DNA of 64,000 bases from the NCBI GenBank assembly GCA_029851415.1, contig CM056742.1, positions 115,446,246 to 115,510,245 of the forward strand, read 5' to 3'. The notes under the pieces were generated by a model that was given only the letters and a program-made list of their open reading frames with translations, was not told where the DNA came from and ran no database searches. This document shows positions 22,735 to 32,949 of this stretch, one piece after another. Every line of letters begins with the position of its first letter. The stretch's first letter is position 1. The translations under genes and the position numbers were made by a program. The stretch is from Eretmocerus hayati (Eukaryota > Arthropoda > Insecta > Hymenoptera > Aphelinidae).

Positions 22735-22909
22735 CAGCAATACCTGATTCCATTCTGCTTCTACCATTCGTTCAAATTCGATGCTAAATAATGACGGCTG
22801 TTTAACGAGTCAATTGATTTTATTCAGCGGGACGACGTTTCGAATAAAACCGCTGAATAAAACCGATTGACTCGTTAAACAGCCGTCATTATTTATCAGC
22901 AATACCTGA
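22735..22909. mobile_element. 147-bp hairpin insertion with 14-bp target-site duplication
   Basis: CAGCAATACCTGAT occurs at 22735-22748 and 22896-22909 and brackets 147 bp absent from the other arm of the giant inverted repeat, where the same 14-mer occurs once. The insert has a 36-nt unpaired leader (22749-22784), then a hairpin that starts TAAATAATGACGGCTG and ends with its complement. Near its middle, on the minus strand, is CGAAACGTCGTC, the 3' half of a hammerhead core. The architecture repeats that of the 6484-7132 element. Confidence 0.75.
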
Positions 22910-23440
22910 TGTTCCCGGCCAGGGACCACTTGTTTTTCGAAAACTTCCGTTGCATGGTTCCTAATGGAGCCCGCACTAGCTATATATGTCGCAGGCTCTT
23001 GGTGGAATCAGCTTTTTCATGAAAATCCTAGGCTCTTCATGAAGAGCCGGCTGATCGTGTCAGCGCTCATCCCTTTCATTTTCTTACACCATCGGCCTAG
23101 CCTTTTCGTGAAAAGGCTGACTCGTCCAGCCTTTTCGTGAAAAGGCCAAGTCGGTCTAGGCTCTTGGTGTACAGCTGGGCGGAACCGCTATAATAGCCGT
23201 AGAGCAAAGTCAACGTCACGCCCAAAGCTGTCGTATCAACTTATTTTTTAGAATTATATTCAGTTGCGGATATGTCGATTGGTGATATGTTTACAATTAT
23301 ATTCAAATGAAGAAATTAATGGTATATTGAATTGAACATTGATTTTTATATGAATATCCGCTACCTATGATGGATACTTTGATGTGAATCAATTAATTGT
23401 CAGATAAATAATATTCTTTTTTACTTTACATAATAGTACA

Positions 23441-23945
23441 TTTCGATACAAGGGTGTAAAAACTTTTTTTCGCGTCCGAGTTATGAGTTTCCGGCCCGAG
23501 CGTAGGCGAGGGTTGGAATCATCACGAGGAAGTGGGAAAAAGTTTTACACCCGTGTATCGAATACTATTTTTTGATACACTGTGCGAGAATAGTATTTTT
23601 CGATTCGAGGGTGGGAAGTGGGGTTTTGCTTTTCGAGTGATTGTTTTCGGCTCGAGCCCTAGCGAGGGTCGAAATTATCACGAGTGAAGCAAAAAAACTT
23701 CACGCCCGAGTATCGAAAAGTAACTTTTCCACACTGATTTTCCACTTTCTCTCACAGTTTGTCAAAAAATATTATTCGATACACGGGTGTAATAGTACAT
23801 TAAGCAATCAGAGTGGGAAAGAGGATTCCCGCACGAGTGGCCGGGAAGAGTGCGAGAATGTGGAAAAAGTGCGAGAATGTTACTTTCTCGCACGGTTCCG
23901 GCGACGAGTGCGGGAACTTCCCACCCGTATTGCTTATACTATTTT
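23441..23945. repeat. Cluster of CG-rich hairpins with TTCGATACNNGGGTG ends
   Basis: Three consecutive imperfect hairpins of 120-170 bp start TTTCGATACAAGGGTG (about 23450), TTTCGATTCGAGGGTG (about 23590) and CGATACACGGGTG (about 23782). The first two end in the complementary box, preceded by GGGTCGAAATTATCACGAG-type sequence; the third ends CCACCCGTATTGC. Relatives occur at 25398-25440, 49990-50212 and 62565-62650. No coding content. Confidence 0.65.
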
Positions 23946-24194
23946 ATGTAACCCGTGCGGAAAACTGTGCCTCCACGGTATTTGAAGGCATTAGCCGACA
24001 AGATCATTAGAATTGTTTGTTGAAATTCTGTCTTCTATTCAATCCATAGACGATTCTATTCCGTTGATAAATCTTTTGAAATTTTAATCACATTGATTGA
24101 CAAATAGTTCCTGATCATTATGAATGGACTGCAAAATTTCGACTAGTACTCAAGACGCACTATATTAACCATTATTGATCTGGTACATCAAGGC

Positions 24195-24303
24195 GAATCA
24201 GGGGGTAAGGGGGTGGCGTCGGAGGGGCAGGAGAGCAGGGTCCAGGGGCGGCATGGGGCGAAGCCCCCGCCGAGGGGTTCGGGGGGCGGAGCCCCCCGAC
24301 TGA
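24195..24303. other. Isolated GC-rich island with hairpins
   Basis: In an AT-rich setting about 110 bp is mostly G and C and contains stems GGGGCGAAGCCCC and GGGGGGCGGAGCCCCCC. It lies in the spacer of the giant inverted repeat. Composition this different from the neighbours suggests transfer or a structured element end; I cannot name it. Confidence 0.5.
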
Positions 24304-24654
24304 AAAAAACGTCTGAAAGATGTATGAAAAAACGAACTTGCCATCCAGTACATTACGATGCTGCACAAATTGAAAAAAATTCTCAATTTCCAGAAATTTC
24401 TAATTCTGTTTGATGAAATTCAGGTTTTAAAAAAAACTCAGTAATAAAACTTTTGAATGAGTAGCTTCTATTGAATTGAAATCACAAATACTCATAAAAT
24501 ATACTTTTGTGAGTATATTGGCTCAAATTAAATGAACAGCACATTTTTCATGAATATAAACTACAATACACAATGCATGAAATCATTTTGACTTAGTTTA
24601 AGAATCAATCTCCTCATATTGTTATGAACCAATTCAAATTTTTTGAAGTCAATT

Positions 24655-24965
24655 CATCTAGAGAATATAAACAAAAAATTTTCTATCTTACGTGTGATCA
24701 TGGGATTCATTCTCCATAACCAATTGTCAATTTTTATAAAAATATTGAGCTCCTGCTAATTCTGATTTGATCATCTAGTTGCCTATCATCCGTTGGATGA
24801 CAGAAACATATCTAGAGAATATCAACAAAACATGTTCATCTTACGAGTGATTCTCGAATATATTCTCTAGCACCAATGGTCAATTCTAATGATAATTCAT
24901 TGAGTCCTGCTCATTCAATTTGGATCATCTAGTTGTCAATCATCTATTGAATGACAGAATTGTAT
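24655..24965. repeat. Tandem duplication, period about 154 bp
   Basis: TCTAGAGAATATAAACAAAA near 24658 recurs as TCTAGAGAATATCAACAAAA at 24811. The following CATCTAGTTGCCTATCATC-type sequence recurs likewise. The two units are clearly diverged. No coding content. Confidence 0.6.
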
Positions 24966-25397
24966 CTAAAAAAATTATTAGGCTTCCATCTGAAAAATTA
25001 AATTAAAAATTTTACACAACTGTGCAGCAATGTCATTTACGAATCGATCACCTTTGACAGAATCATTATCACGCTATTTACGTTGATTCGCTGCTGCGAA
25101 AAGTAATTCTGCAAGATATATCGATAAAAATTGACTAACTGATAGATTCTTACAAGTTTTCAAATTCTTATCAGAATCGTGATCAATTCATTATTGCACT
25201 GATCTGATTCTCCTAGAAACATAGTGCAAAAGGTACTTTCTCGCACGCTTAATCGTGCAGTAATGTCATATCCTCGCACGGATGGGATTTGGAACTGTGC
25301 GAGAATGCTTTTACGCATCACTTTTGGCACGGGTATCATGCATAAAAAGTTATGTTTACACACAGTTTTACGCACGGAGTTACATAAAACTTATTTT

Positions 25398-25440
25398 TTC
25401 CACCCTTGTATCGAAATGTACTATTCTGACAAACTGTGAG
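25398..25440. repeat. Right-arm counterpart of the TTCGATAC hairpin end
   Basis: CACCCTTGTATCGAAATGTA followed by CTATTCTGACAAACTGTGAG matches in reverse the left-arm sequence near 23441-23475, so the giant inverted repeat extends inward to this hairpin family. Confidence 0.5.
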
Positions 25441-25983
25441 AGGAAGTGGAAAATCGGTGCAGAGCAGTTACTTTCTTGCACATTGTCTCAAAAAGAATAT
25501 CATTCATTTGACAGTTAATTAATTCACATCAATCAATAAAAATCAATGTTCAATTCAATATACCATCAATTTCTTCATTTGAATATAGTTGTAAACATAT
25601 CACCAATCGACATATAAGCAACTGAATATAATTCCAAAAAATAAGTTGATACGACAGCTTTGGCCGCGAGTTGACTTTGCTCTACGGCTACTACAGCGGA
25701 TCCGCCCAGCTGTACACCAAGAGCCTAACCCGACTTGGGCTTTTCACGAAAAGGCTAGGCCGATGGTGTAAGAAAGTGAAAGGGATCAGCGCTGACGCGA
25801 TCAGCCGGCTCTTCATGAAGAGCCTAGGATTTTCATGGAAAGGCTGATTTCACCAGGAGCCTGCGACATATACATATACATGTATATGTATATTGGTCGG
25901 CGGTATATATAGCTATACTGTCGCAACTAGAAACAGTGCGTTGAACAATCTCAAATAAGTAAAGGTTAAAAAAAATTTTTAAA

Positions 25984-26395
25984 AAACGCTTTTATTCACT
26001 GATCCAAACGGCGTGGTGGAGCTCGGCGTAGTGTATTAGAGATAAAATTTGAGAGACCGATAAAAAAAAATCGCGCAGAAAGGGATTGCACGGTACGCGA
26101 GAAACTATGTGTACACTGGGCAGCCTATGGGTGTCTCGTATTAGAATGTCACACACTCATCATTACGTGCAGCAGAGACTGTAGTCAAGGACAACCTCCC
26201 CCCCCGCCCCCACCGCGTACGACCGCTAAAGCTCAATTGTCTACCCTCCCTACTCAATTGATTGAAGTCGTCAATCATGGGGTCCCTAAGCGAAAGAGAA
26301 ACAGAAAGCCAAAACGTTGTTCCAGAAATGGGGGAAAAATACCATGGCCAACAATAAGAACTATGGCCAAGGCGAAGTGGAATAAAAGCGTTTAA
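25984..26395 (-). mobile_element. ACGCTTTTATT-ended MITE in the right arm
   Basis: Ends are AACGCTTTTATTCACT on the left and GGAATAAAAGCGTTTA on the right. The corresponding left-arm position near 22930 lacks it. Contents include a poly-C tract at 26192-26212. Its outer 35 bp resemble 59309-59345 in reverse, and the GAGCTCGGCGTAGTGTA block is shared with 50522-50848. No protein is encoded. Confidence 0.65.
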
Positions 26396-26699
26396 AAAAG
26401 AGTGGTTATCGGCCGGAAACATCAGGTATTGCTGTTGGATCTTGTAGAGGACATTCTAGTGGATAGATTTGCTCACTGGAAACATTGCTTTTTTGCTTAT
26501 TTATTGCTTTTTTTTGGTATTCAAAATCGCAAAATTCGCGTTTTTCCAACTTAAAAATGCTCGTAGCTCAAAAACTACGACTTCTGAAGGAAAATGACAA
26601 GAGTAACTTTTTGTTTCAAATGTCTCAAATTACCTCAATCTAATGGTTTTGGTTCGAAAAAAGTGATTTTCACAATTTGTTTAAACAATTGCGGTTTAA

Positions 26700-27093
26700 G
26701 GTGAGGCCGTAGTCCTCTGAATAGACGTAAATCCGTTCGGAGGATAAGTCGAATTTTACTTGACCAAATGACTTGGGATTTCACATGCATGTATAGAATG
26801 CATGTCTAAATCGCGCTACGAAGCCAAATATGTCAATTTCACTGAAAGAAAGTGTCCAGATGAGGTTCACTCGAGACGTCGTAGGTTGCCGCTCTCTAGC
26901 AGACGACTTTTGTGTACATCTCGTTTGGATACTTTTTTGAGTGGAATTGACCTATTCGGCTTCGTAGCGCGATTGAGACATGCATTCTATACATGTAGGT
27001 AAAATTCCAAGTCATTTGGTCGAGTAAAGTTCGATTTATCCTCCGAACGGATTCAGGGCTACATTCAGTATGGCGGCGGACTACGGCCTGGCC
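26700..27093. mobile_element. piggyBac-like MITE with TTAA duplication (394 bp)
   Basis: TTAA at 26696-26699 and 27094-27097 brackets 394 bp with long inverted repeats (GAGGCCGTAGTCC on the left, GGACTACGGCCTGG on the right, and arms of about 170 bp). The left arm of the giant inverted repeat has the empty site with one TTAA near 22470 in the same context (GGTGCAAAATTGTTTAAAAC). TTAA targeting is the signature of piggyBac and of some Kolobok elements. No transposase. Confidence 0.8.
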
Positions 27094-27393
27094 TTAAACA
27101 ATTTTGCACCAAACTTCGGCTTGGAAACATACATTCCTAGGATCAGAAGGGTCTTCCGAAGAGGATCCCATAAAGAATTTTCATTTTTCTATTTTTGCAA
27201 GCGATAGCGGTGATTTCGCCTGGTCTGAATGAACATGCTAAATACACATTCTGAATCGCACAAACAACACAAACAACGAAGGTATACCATCATCCTATAA
27301 ACGACCAATCTACAAACCTGCCTGTGAAATGGCTAAGGTCGTATCTGCCCCACTGGTAGAGAGAGATTTATCCAAGAATGTTAGAAAAGGACG

Positions 27394-27426
27394 AGTAGAT
27401 AGATAGATAGATGAAGAGATAGATAA
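27394..27426. repeat. GATA microsatellite
   Basis: Short, interrupted run of GATA/AGAT units (AGTAGATAGATAGATAGATG, then AGAGATAGATA). Confidence 0.8.
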
Positions 27427-27486
27427 ACTTTTCGTTCTACCTGATGTCAAACATGAAATAATACCCCATATGTGCACACATTAACA

Positions 27487-28815
27487 AGGTAAGTGTACCC
27501 AACTTGCCTCTGTACCCACCCATGTAGAACATAAGATTCCATGAACATATATGATCATGGAATCCATGGATTCCATGGTCATATATGATCAGGAATAAAA
27601 TCGATTTCAAATGTTGTAATTTTCATTCCGGAAAGGTGTGATATATCAATTTACAACATCAGTGCTTCACGGTGATGATCGAATATTACTCAGAAAATTT
27701 TTTTCCCGAAGTCATTCTCAGGTTTTGAACATTTGAAGTACTGAAGAGAAAAAATGCACATTAAATATCATCTTCCGTCGAAAATTTCAGTTTTTGGGAA
27801 CTCGAGACCGACTCCTAGAAAGATTTTTTTCAGTGGTATATGATCAGTATCGTGACGTATTGATGTTAGAATAGGTTCGAATCAATATATCACAACTTTC
27901 TGGAATAAAAATAAAATGTTTAAAGCGGTTCTACGTATGATCATATATGACCATGGAATCCTCGGATTCCATGATCATATATGTTCATGGAATCGTATGT
28001 TTTACATGGGCAACTTTCCCCCATATGCCGATCTCAGAAATGGGCACTCGTTAACTTCCCTCATATTTTTTTCACGTTTGTGATGTCAAAATGTGAGAGA
28101 ATGAGTAGTTTGCATCGACCCTGGATCGTTTCTGTGTTCTCCAGAAAATTTAAAGTGATTTCTCCATTTCACGTATCTGCCCGGCTGAGAAATCACTGAG
28201 GAAATCGAGTTCACCAAAACCGGTGCAAATTCATTCTCATTCGACTAATCTCAACGTACTTCAGCGCATTCGATTCTTTGTCTCAAGACATTCAAAATCC
28301 GCTCTTCAGAGTTGCAAAACTCTGATTTGGAGCGATTTCATGTACAAAACACGAAGATGATTTGGAACCCGAGGAGGCCGACATCGGAGTGTACCCAACA
28401 TGCCCCCATATGGTTATCTCGGAAATGCGTGCAGCATGGCTCTTTTCACCACTCAGAACGTGTTTAGCGCATCAAAATAGGTCGGAAACAGTTTTTTGGG
28501 CCAGCTAAAAGCTACTTATGTCGCTGCACGGTGATGAAAACGGATCAAAGCGATTTCATGCACTTTATCGCCGATTAACATTGTTTTAAATGATGGGGGC
28601 AAGTTGGGTACACACTTTTGTAAACTCTCAAAAATCACCTGTTGGGAAAATCAAAATAGTTCGGCTCCAGTTGGTCCAAATTGGATGTACTCTTACTCAT
28701 TTTGAAGGTCTTGAGACAAGCTTCAAAATGAGTTGGAGTACGTCGGAAAATATTGAGATGGGACAGAGTTATTAAGAAAATGGCTTGACGGGGGGCAAGT
28801 TGGGTACACTGACCT
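27487..28815 (+). mobile_element. TA-target family, copy 2, carrying a nested MITE
   Basis: Ends AGGTAAGTGTACCCAACTTG and the complementary GTTGGGTACACTGACCT are flanked by CA at 27485-27486 and 28816-28817. Without the nested insert and its CA duplication (494 bp) the element is 835 bp, against 832 bp for copy 1. Internal GTACCCAACTTGCCCC-type motifs occupy the same positions as in copy 1 (for example the CAACATGCCCCC variant near 28397). The two copies lie in opposite orientation. No transposase. Confidence 0.85.
27519..28010. mobile_element. Nested 492-bp MITE with 47-bp TIRs and CA duplication
   Basis: CCCATGTAGAACATAAGATT at the left pairs with the right end, which on the minus strand reads CCCATGTAAAACATACGATT; about 47 terminal bases match almost exactly. 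CA occurs at 27517-27518 and 28011-28012, and copy 1 of the host element has one CA at the matching place. The subterminal palindrome ATATATGATCATGGAATCC is repeated within each end. The element encodes nothing. Confidence 0.8.
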
Positions 28816-28989
28816 CATAATGTATTTCGCTGAGCAATTCACCATACACAAAGATAGAATTCAAAGAAGAATATCCTGAGGAATAGATACTTGGTCATCG
28901 CCTCTAACAGCCTCAATTCATCACAGATATGACACATACGGTCGCGTTACTGTGAAGAATACGTATTTCTCACTTGCTGAGATTGTTCA

Positions 28990-29417
28990 TTACAGTAAAT
29001 CTGAGATGATCGGGGAGCCCTGCGAGTCAAGCATGAGGATATGCAATTTTAATGCGAGTTTGAATGATGATAATGAGGGTGAGATGTGTGTGTGTGGGGG
29101 GCGAGGGGTTAAAGAATTCCAGAGCCTAGCACCACGGTACGGAAAGGAGTATTTAGTGGCTTTGAGCTGGACTCTGGGAATGTTGAGAACTCTCTCATCA
29201 CTCGGTCTATGCTGATACTTGGTGAACATTGCAGCCAAATATTCGGGCACTTTCATTGCAATAGCTTTGTGAGTAATAGTGGCTGTGAAATAAAGTCTAC
29301 GACGCTCCCTGTTTAGAGTGATGTGCTCGTGCCTCTTAGCATCAGAGATGTATCTCACACACGAACTATTCCGTTGTTGCAGTCAAGTCCGTCGAGATTC
29401 GTCTGCGTCAAGATACA
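28990..29417 (-). pseudogene. LINE ORF2 C-terminal segment, 3' of the nested insertion
   Basis: Minus-strand reading resumes right at the Harbinger-like insertion and gives CVRYISDAKRHEHITLNRER, then a Tyr/Phe-rich region and LWNSLTP with a closing FK..LK pattern, the usual end of LINE ORF2 proteins. It ends at a stop at 28990. Confidence 0.75.
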
Positions 29418-29420
29418 TTA

Positions 29421-30667
29421 GGGGCTGTCCATGAACCATATGGTCCGCCCAGGGTGGGTGGGTGGTTGTGAAAAGTACCATATTTAGCCATATGAGGTGG
29501 GTCAGTGGTGAATCCTCAAGCCATATGACCTGAGCACATCGCGAGAACTGAGAAGTTCGAGACGATATCTCATCAAATCTTTATTCGAAATTCTACCCGT
29601 ACATAACTATAGGCAAAATTTTGCCTGTCGAAAACTGACCATAGTCAGATGCATGTACAAATTATCAGCAGCTTATCGCAGACAAGGATGTACTACGCTC
29701 CGTCTTGCTGATGCCATAATTATTACTCTCATGTTCTCATTCTGCGTTTCTGGACATATTTTGTCACCATATATATATAAAAAAGGCTCACGATCAAAGC
29801 ATCCATTGTGTTCGCTGGTCATCGGATATGCAAACTCTCACTTTGATAGAACACTGATCGAGATTACATCGGGTCGAGAATAAGCTCATTATATCTTGTA
29901 GAGGACATCCTAGTGAACAGATCCATGCACCCGATGGCAACATTGATTTTCCACTTCGTTGTTGCTTTTATTTGATGTCAAAGATTGCAAATTTCGCGTT
30001 TTTCTATTTTCAAAGTGCTCATTACTCGAAAACTATCAAGTTCAGCGAAAAATGACAAGAGACCTTTTCTCTTCAAAATATATCATTCTATCTGATAGAA
30101 ATAGTTTGAATCGATATTAAACAATTTTATTCAATGGCTTAAGCAAACTCGATTTGAACAAATTGTCGTAATTGACCATTTTTCGACCTGGCAACATGGA
30201 TTTCCATGATCAGGAGGGTCTTCTGAAGAGGATCCTGCAGAGATACCTCGTCGGAATAAATTTCCCAACGATGGCGCCCACTCGGCCTGGGCTATTATGT
30301 CTTTAAAGAAAGTCACGCTGGGACAAAATTTTCGATGCATTCGGAAGTGGACCTTATTAACTCTATACCATCTATTCCTCGAACAGAAGAGTCGGACTTG
30401 TTCCCTATCATTGATGACTTGCATGAGTGGCTCACTTCACCTTTTACTACGTCTGATGATATTGCCGAGAGAAAATTTGTCAGAAAATTGTGACTTCAAT
30501 AAATTCGGTTCGAATATTACTCAATGTTCCGAGCGAGAATTTTTCGAACTATATGACTTCTAAGGGGGTAGGTGGGTGGTTGGTCCAGAGACCATATTAA
30601 ACCACATGGGGTGGGTGGGTGGCCAAAAATGACCAAAAGTGAGGCCATATGGTTTATGGACAATCCC
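29421..30667. mobile_element. Harbinger-like non-autonomous transposon nested in the LINE
   Basis: TTA at 29418-29420 and 30668-30670 brackets 1247 bp whose ends are GGGGCTGTCCATGAACC and, in reverse, GGGATTGTCCATAAACC, followed in both by ATATGG. Removing the insert and one TTA restores the LINE reading frame across the site (DYC-like TTA, then V-MYLDADE). TTA targets and GGG ends fit PIF/Harbinger. GTGGGTGGGTGG boxes lie inside both ends. Part 29885-30300 is homologous to the outer arms of the giant inverted repeat. No transposase. Confidence 0.8.
29885..30300 (-). repeat. Third copy of the 340-bp giant-inverted-repeat unit
   Basis: Read on the minus strand it has GGATCCTCTTCAGAAGACCC at one end and GTCCTCTACAAGAT at the other, as in 22395-22735 and the complementary right arm. 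It lies inside the Harbinger-like element, so this sequence moves independently of the giant palindrome. Confidence 0.65.
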
Positions 30668-30670
30668 TTA

Positions 30671-31636
30671 CTGTGCAGTAGTCCAGGTATAGTTGGACAA
30701 GGGTTCCAGTCTTCGATGGAGAGTCCCGGTGGTATCCACCCTTATGAATCGCGCACCATTCAAGTCTTTATTGACTTTCTTTACCACTTGGGTGATCTGC
30801 GATTCCCATTCTAGTTTGCTGTCAAGTGTTACTCCAAGACTCACGCCCGTTCACTGAAGGTAATTGTCGCTCCGACTGGCGCGGCATCCCAACACCAGCC
30901 AGACCCATCTCTCTAAGCCGAGCTCTCAGCTCATTGACATTGCGTGCCGAGCCGAAAAGGTTTGCTTTGGTCTTGCCAGCGTCGAGGCACAGGCCAGATA
31001 AGACTTAGCCCAATCAGCGACTAAACGAGGCACCCCGTTGAGTCGAGCTATACCCTCTAACACTTTGTCTTTTACGACATGTACATAGATTTGAAGATCA
31101 TCCGCGTAGAATAGGTTTTTAAAGGACGTTCCACGGAGTATGTATAGCAGATCATTAACGTAGAGACTGAAAAAAGAGGCCCAAGAACGGAAGCTTGCGG
31201 AACTGATTGGTTGTAAGCCAATGAGAATCACCGCTGTTCTGCGATGTCACCAATGGATAACGCCCTTCGAAATACGATTTTATCCACAAGAGCGCCGTTC
31301 TCGAGAAGCCGAGCAGACGGAGTTCCTGCAACATTTTTATGGTGATATGGTGTCAAATGCTTTGCGGAAGTCGAACAGTAACGGTGACGTAATCATCTTT
31401 CTGACTTTGGCCATTCAAATATCATCGGCCAGTTTCAGCAGAGCTGTCTGGTCGCTGTTATGTTGCCGGAAACCGGTCTGAAGGGAATCGAGCAGGCCCT
31501 TTCCTTTGAGGTACTCCATGAGCTGATTGTCAGATATCTTCTCCAAAACCTCGGATAGAATAGTCCGGTCTCTGGCAACCCTTTCGTATGTCCGTAAAAT
31601 GCAACTTCCAACTGATCTTACACAAAAACTATTCAT
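30671..31636 (-). pseudogene. Reverse-transcriptase pseudogene of the LINE
   Basis: Frames 31636-31415 (LEKISDNQLMEYLKGKGLLD, then LQTGFRQHNSDQTALLKLAD) and 31231-30926 (SLYVNDLLYILRGTSFKNLF, then YADDLQIYVH) are consecutive RT blocks displaced by frameshifts. The YADD active-site residues are present. The frame continues to 30680 through VVKKVNKDLNGARFIR, with the nested DNA transposon following at 30667. Confidence 0.8.
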
Positions 31637-32949
31637 CGAGAAGTGCCCACCTCACTCTTGTTTCAATCAATACATTCATAGATTCGAATAAGACTTAGGT
31701 GGGCACTTTCTCCCGTGTGTAGCCTAAGATAGGCAGTGATGGTGACGGATATACGAAAGGGTACCCGGAGACTGGACTAGAAAGCACAGCAATGTGGTTA
31801 AGCTGAAATCAAAGAAAGCTGATGGCGCTGTTGTTTCCTTCAATGCAATTAGCTGTGTTTCCTTCCAAGCCTCCGGGCAGATACGTTGGGCAAAGGAGGT
31901 TTCGAAAATATTTACGATAATGACACTGATGGTCGGCAGAGCTCTCGCGATCGCGGTTTGAGGAATCCCATCTACTCCACGAGCTGAGGATGAAAAGTGT
32001 TTCATTGCCAAGATAACACCAATCTCATTAGTAGGCTTGAACTAGAAGCCTGCATCATGGGCTAGAGGAACAACTTCCTCTGCCAGTGTGCTCTGACGAG
32101 GTGAGATAGAGACTCCTGCGAAGTGGGCATTCCATCCATCCAGCGTGAATCCGTGCAACTCTTCCTCCTTGCTCTTGGGCGAGTGGCCGAGGTAGCGCAT
32201 TCACTTCCAAACACTCTTGTGGTGTTCCCGTCTTGAGCTGAGCGCTCCTCAACCCCTCCTGACTCAGACGAAGAATCGTTCAAATATGTCATTCGACCAG
32301 CACGCCGATAACGCCTTTTTTCCACCCGACATCTCGCAACGAGTAGCTTCAGCTCAGGACCAATCCATGAATGTCTTTTGTCTTTGGGTCGCACAGTTTA
32401 CAGCGGTGTTATTGAATCGATTGCTGCTCAAAGGTTCTTATGAAACATTTTCCAGCTCCTTCCAAGACAGATGTAGCGCTGTCTACTAGCGACCAGTCCA
32501 TCCGTTGTCGCAAGTCATTCAATTGACCAGGTTCAATACCTTTGCACTTTCGAAACGAGAAAGGTTTTTTCACTAACTTAGGAACGAATATCTTAACCGT
32601 TACCTCAATGAGTGCATGACCGCCGAAGCACGACGGATGGATGCTCTGTGCGTCACTCGTTGTCGTCAATCAGTATGATATCAACCCAAATGTGAGAGGT
32701 GTGAGTGTGGTGATTGAAGCCATGCTAGATAATTGAAGGGGTAATCGGTCGGTTAGCGGTCTGACAGTCGTCGAGACGGTGGATGTGGTCAGCATGTTTG
32801 ATTTCAGGTCCTCTATGATAATTTTGTGACTAGAGTCTCTCGTTAAATCGCGCAGTACACCAGACACATCAGAATCGTAACTCAGCGGACCGTCTGGGGG
32901 TCGGTATATGAGGAAATCTACCAAACCTTTAACTTTTGGACCATCCAAG

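Larger units (their letters stand above)
22342..27226. repeat. Giant (4.9-kb) inverted repeat
   Basis: The left arm from AGACCAGGCGAAA (22342) to about 23475 is the reverse complement of the right arm from about 25398 to TTTCGCCTGGTCT (27226). Landmarks in both arms are GGATCCTCTTCGGAAGACCC, TCTACAAGATCCAACAGCAA, paired boxes around AAAAGGCT and GAAGAGCC, and TCAATTCAATATACCATCAA-type sequence. The arms differ by three insertions: 147 bp in the left arm, and about 410 bp and 394 bp in the right. No target-site duplication of the whole is obvious and no protein is encoded. A third copy of the outer 340 bp lies at 29885-30300. It may be a foldback transposon or a segmental inverted duplication. 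Confidence 0.8.
28990..32948 (-). mobile_element. Broken, 5'-truncated non-LTR retrotransposon (LINE)
   Basis: From 5' to 3' on the minus strand: endonuclease remnant (IYRPPDGPLSYDSD, 32948-32670), a decayed linker, reverse transcriptase remnants near 31950-30930 with the catalytic FYADDLQIY intact, a post-RT segment at 30850-30680 (LGVTLDSKLEWESQITQVVK), and after a nested insertion the C-terminal part at 29417-28990 (GARLWNSLTP, then FKLALKLHIL). Frameshifts and stops break the frame throughout, so it is dead. Motifs fit the Jockey/CR1/I group of LINEs; I cannot choose the clade. The endonuclease GDFN-type motif reads EDLK. Confidence 0.85.
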
